The translations under genes and the position numbers were made by a program. A stretch of 64,000 nt of DNA from Rhizophagus irregularis. Lineage: Eukaryota; Glomeromycota; Glomeromycetes; Glomerales; Glomeraceae. Under the pieces are notes generated by a model, which made no database searches, was not told the DNA's origin, and saw only the letters and a program-made list of their open reading frames with translations. Each line of letters begins with the position of its first letter. Position 1 is the stretch's first letter. The DNA lies in the NCBI RefSeq assembly GCF_026210795.1, contig NC_089441.1:2418001-2482000 (forward strand), in the 5' to 3' direction. Of the stretch, positions 59,901 through 64,000 are shown in pieces.

Positions 59901-61797
59901 GTATTAATAGTTAAATACTTTGATATTTTATCATATTATTATAATCATTATCCTTCTTTTAGATTTCTCGGTGCTCGTCCTGTAAAACTTTTCCGGGTTA
60001 CAATACAAGGGGCTCCAGCAGTCTTAGCTCTTTCAAGTAGACCTTGGTTAAGTTATACTTTTCAATCTCGGTTACATTTAACACCTCTTTCATATGATAT
60101 GCTTGAATATGGTTCCAACTTTACTTCGCCTCAAGTACCTGAAGGGATCGTAGCTATTTCGGCAAATACATTGAGGATTTTTGCCGTTGAAAAACTAGGA
60201 ACAGTATTTAATCAGGCTATAATACAACTTAGTTATACACCACGTCACTTTGTTCTTCATCCACCTTCAAGAAATTTTGTTGTGATTGAGAGTGAACATA
60301 ATACTTATTCTCCGATGGAAAAACAAAGAACTTTAGATGCAAAGATTAGTGAAGGAAAGAGATTTGATCCGAGTTTACTGGATTTATCACCAGAAGTATT
60401 CGGATTACCTAAAGCCGAACCTGGAAAATGGGCTTCATGTATTCGTATCATCAATCCATTCTTAGGCGATACTACGTCAAAAATTGAGTTTGAAGAAAAT
60501 GAAGCTGCATTTAGGTAAAAAATGCACATATTCTTTTGATAGTACTACTTTCTTTTTTTTATTTTTACTAATGGTGTACATTTATTTTAGCATCACAATG
60601 GTTAATTTCCATAGTCATAATAATGAGTTGTTCCTTGTTGTGGGAACTGCAAAAGATGCAAATCTGGCACCCCGTACATGTTCATCAGGATATTTATATG
60701 TATATCAATTTAATGAAGATGGGAATGACCTAAACCTTCTTCATAAGGTAACAATTTAAATCGTAATAATTCATTAATATAAAAATATTTTTAACCTTAT
60801 TTTATTACATAGACTCAATGTGATGATATTCCACTAGCGTTATTACCCTTCCAAGGAAAGCTTTTAGCTGGTGTTGGCAAAGCATTGAGAATATATGATA
60901 TAGGAAAAAGAAAATTGTTACGAAAATGTGAAACAAAGGTTTGAAAAGAAAAAAAAAACGTATATATAATTTTATATCTCTCATGAATAAGTCAATTAAT
61001 TTCATTCTTTATGATAGGCAATCCCAAATTGTATAGTGAATTTACATACGCAAGGCAATCGCATAATTGTTTGTGATATGCAAGAGTCAATACATTATGC
61101 ATCATATAGGCAACATGATAATAGAATTATCATTTTTGCCGATGATACTACTCCACGATGGATTACGACCACTACAATGATAGATTATGATACATTAGCT
61201 GGTGGTGATAAATTTGGAAATTTTTTTATTGATCGACTTCCATCAGAGACAAGTGAAGAGGTTGATGAGGATCCTACTGGAAATAAAATAATGTATGAAA
61301 AAGGATATTTAATGGGTGCCCCTCATAAGGTAAGCAGATCTTTTTGTATTAAAAAACTTATTAAAATATGACTTTATTAACTATATCTAATTTATTAAAT
61401 ATGAAAGGTATCAATGATATCACATTACCATGTTGGTGATATTCTCACATCAATTCATCGAACAACTCTTGTTGCGGGAGGACGTGAAATTCTTGTATAT
61501 ACTGGCATTATGGGTAATATTGGAGTATTTGTTCCATTTTTAACTAGAGAAGATATTGATTTTTTCCAAACACTTGAAATGCATATGAGAAATGAAGCAC
61601 CTCCATTAGCAGGACGTGATCATCTACAATATCGTAGTTTTTATGCACCTGTTAAAAGTGTGGTAGATGGTGATTTATGTGAACAATATAATTTATTACC
61701 TATGGAAAAGAAAAGAATGATTGCCGATGAATTAGATAGAACTCCGGCAGAAATTCAAAAGAAAATTGAAGATATGAGAGTTATGGCAGCATTTTAA
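56941..61797 (+). CDS. SF3B3: Splicing factor 3B subunit 3 (SF3b130/Rse1)
   Basis: The first exon is 56941-57166, the second 57263-57433, and about fifteen exons follow to the stop at 61797. Blocks appear in family order: [181 protein letters not shown] and DEDPTGNK. The end is [10 protein letters not shown]...DGDLCEQYN...ELDRTP. The protein is a three-propeller, DDB1-like scaffold of the U2 snRNP SF3b complex that holds SF3B1 for branch-point recognition. The last residues differ from the animal RYAF end. Confidence 0.96.
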
Positions 61798-62766
61798 AAA
61801 ACATTCACTTTTTTGATTTGATTTTCATTTAACATTAAATTTATATTTGTATTCAATAATAGAATTTTTTTTAAAAAAAATTTGATAATACAATTAGTAT
61901 GGAAGCCTAAATCTATTGAGTTATAAAATAAGATCTTCTGATATTTATATGATCAAACTAATAATTATTTTATTTTAATATAAGAAATAATTTATGTAAG
62001 CTGTTTACTATACATAATTTATACAATTTATACTGCAATATGACTATTTTTAATTACATCCTTTAAATACATACCTATTAGCAGTAGTTATATTTTTAAA
62101 TATACCATATAATAGTTCTGTTAGGACCACTTACTTACAATAAAGGTCACTTGGCCCTTTATTAATGTTTTTACTTTTACTTTTTTTAAAAAAATTATAT
62201 TGGTTAATTAGCTAAAAAGGAAAAAAAAATCATAATAATGTAACATTAAATTTCCTTTTATAGTAAGATCTGCAAAGAAATTTAGTTTAGGCTTGGGTGA
62301 CCTATCTTATAAGCGGGTCCTATTCTGTTGCTTATCGGAAATTTGTTATTTTGGCTAGCCACATTTTATTGGAAATTTGTTATATTTTAATGCTGGCTAA
62401 TTTATAATTCAGGCCAAATATCACGTGAATTTCACGTGAAAATCTTAAACCATCGATAGCAGCGATGGTAGCTGCACCTGTATTATCCAGAATATTCGCG
62501 CATTCCCAATTTTTTCCTTTAATATGAGTTTCATACCAATCTCTCGCCGTATAGATTATAACTAAAATTTAGACTTCATGGAATCTTTGAGACTTGCCTT
62601 GAAGATGATGTCTTTGATCATAATGAATTAATTTAATTAACTTCAATGTGTCAATCTTTTATTGGCCATTCAGTGTTGCACTAAATTCGTCCATTAGAAT
62701 TTGAAGTCCAAAAATTCGAAAAAATTTTAAACACAGGTTAAACAAAAGTTTTTCCAATTTTGAACA
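61798..62766. other. Spacer between SF3B3 and the p24 gene
   Basis: Nearly 1 kb contains no supported gene. It holds two near-copies of 'cggaaatttgttat' and 'tggaaatttgttat' at 62336-62380 and an inverted 'cacgtgaatttcacgtg' at 62423-62439. I see no RNA gene. Confidence 0.4.
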
Positions 62767-63480
62767 ATGAAGAAGTCAACTTCGTCTTTATTATTTATTT
62801 TACTTATTTTGTTACTCCTCAGGACTTCAGAGGGAACATCTTTAACATATAATGTTGCTGCTCATGAAAGAGCGTGTTTTTACGCTTGGGCCGATAAACC
62901 TGGCGAAAAAGTTGCTTTTTATTTTGCAGTAAGTTTTACAGATGTGCCTAAAGTTATAAAATAAAAGACTTGTTAATTAATTACTTAATCAATTAATTAG
63001 GTTCAATCTGGTGGGTCTTTTGATATTGATTATGTGGTAACCGATCCACGTAATAGGATAGTATTAAATGGTGAACGGGAGAGACAAGGAGATTATATTT
63101 TTACAGCAAATTATGTTGGGGAATATTCATTTTGTTTTGCAAATGATATGTCAACATTTGCAGAAAAACTTGTTGATTTTGAAATTTCTATTGAAAATGA
63201 ACCAAGAGCAGAATTACCGCCATCTAAAGGTATTCAACCTGAACATACGAGCAGTATGGAAGAAAGTCTTATAAGACTTAGCAGTAGTTTAAGTACTGTT
63301 TCTAGAACTCAAAAGTATTTTAGAACAAGAGAAAATAGAAATTTTTCAACTGTTAAGAGTACCGAAAATAGAATTTTCTGGTTTGCTTTACTTGAAAGTA
63401 TGTTAATTGTTGGAATGGCAGCTGTTCAAGTTTTTGTGGTTAAAACCTTCTTTAATACTACTAAAAAAGGCCACGTTTAA
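62767..63480 (+). CDS. p24/TMED family cargo receptor (213 aa)
   Basis: Two exons (62767-62928 and 63001-63480) give 213 residues. A signal peptide (LLFILLILLLLRTSEG, cleavage near residue 23) is followed by a GOLD domain with the two family cysteines (ERACFYAWADKPGEKV and YSFCFANDMS). A coiled-coil stalk (SSMEESLIRLSSSLSTVSRT, RENRNFSTVKSTENR), one TM segment (WFALLESMLIVGMAAVQVFV) and a short tail with a diphenylalanine (KTFFNTTKKGHV) follow. The FF pair suits COPII binding, and the basic pair resembles a COPI signal. p24 proteins cycle between ER and Golgi as cargo adaptors, for example for GPI proteins. The sequence looks like the gamma subfamily (yeast Erp2/3/4). Confidence 0.88.
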
Positions 63481-63659
63481 TTTTTAGTTAAAAAATTTTT
63501 TCACATACCCTAAAACCAATAATATATAGAATAATCAAAGGCTGAGTTAATAGTTTAAATGAATATTTATTCAATATGTAAATATAATCTTATTAACTAA
63601 TAAGTACGAAAAAATAAATAAATCATAAATAACCACATTGATAATTACAAAAGCTATTT

Positions 63660-64000
63660 TCAATCTAGTAAACCACTATCAGAAATTTCCTTCCAATTTT
63701 GTATTCTATATAACTTTCCATTTTTTTGATCACTTTCGTTACACATATCATCAATATTATAACGTCTAAAATCTGTTAATCCTTCCACGATTTCAATTTT
63801 ATATTTATCACAATATTTCGTAAGAGTTCTATTATTCCCCATTATAATCCCAATATTAGCTTGTACTATAAATAAAATTCATGCATTAGTATTAAAACAT
63901 GTCTTAATTAAAAAATTCATGTGTTGAATTCGGCTTTAAAGTATACTATTATACTCACGTAAACATGGTAAATCAGTATTTGAATCACCAATATAAACGG
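63660..64000 (-). CDS. HAD-superfamily hydrolase, 3' end only
   Basis: The last exon is 63865-63660. The exon before it ends at 63959 with a 'gtgagt' donor and runs off the window. The joined frame reads VYIGDSNTDLPCLLQANIGI, where GDSNTDLP is HAD motif IV (Gly-Asp-Ser-x-x-Asp binding Mg). IMGNN follows, as in phosphoserine-phosphatase-like members, then a basic and acidic C-terminal extension. It resembles fungal HAD proteins of the YCR015C/CTO1 type, but the substrate cannot be inferred. The rest of the gene lies beyond the window. Confidence 0.75.

Overview
The window looks like nuclear DNA of a Glomeromycotina fungus close to Rhizophagus irregularis. The base composition is very AT-rich. 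The host genes carry many short introns with fungal splice sites and match eukaryotic housekeeping proteins. Several decayed reading frames resemble high-copy gene families that I recall from R. irregularis. That species assignment rests on family recognition from memory, not on a search.

Region 1 (about 1.4-23.2 kb) is an accessory, repeat-driven locus. Two full-length minus-strand paralogues encode an unrecognised membrane protein with two predicted transmembrane segments (395 and 383 aa). They share a nine-exon structure that includes a 10-nt microexon. Upstream of the first paralogue lies an intact Asn/Ser-rich reading frame. Decayed copies of that frame sit downstream of the first paralogue and upstream of the second. 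Between the paralogues are three further truncated copies of the membrane-protein 3' end with its 3' flank. One of these flanks contains a nearly identical tandem array with a period of about 600 bp (14.2-16.9 kb). MITE-like insertions and a pyrimidine-rich element at 11.4-13.1 kb have landed in the copies.

Region 2 (23.2-32.9 kb) is mostly non-coding or decayed. It holds a short candidate secreted protein with a TATA box, two pseudogenes of lineage-specific repeated families, a weak small-gene candidate, and a four-exon gene for a 232-aa membrane protein with a 12-nt exon.

Region 3 (32.9-42.7 kb) is gene-dense. In order it holds a lipid-droplet-associated hydrolase (LDAH), the ARF-like GTPase ARFRP1, an intronless O-fucosyltransferase-like protein, the repair factor Rad4/XPC, and the ARF-like GTPase ARL2. 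Rad4 and ARL2 share a short divergent promoter region.

Region 4 (42.7-47.6 kb) is a transposon island with a TA-flanked MITE, a large foldback, a broken Tc1/mariner transposase and a second MITE.

Region 5 (47.6-64 kb) holds SART3/Prp24 (U4/U6 recycling), a broken lineage-specific gene split by a MITE, FAM204A, SF3B3/RSE1 (divergent from FAM204A; U2 snRNP), a p24/TMED cargo receptor, and the 3' end of a HAD-like hydrolase running off the window.

I saw no rRNA, tRNA or CRISPR array. All exon joins were made by eye from splice signals, reading phase and, where possible, paralogue or family agreement.
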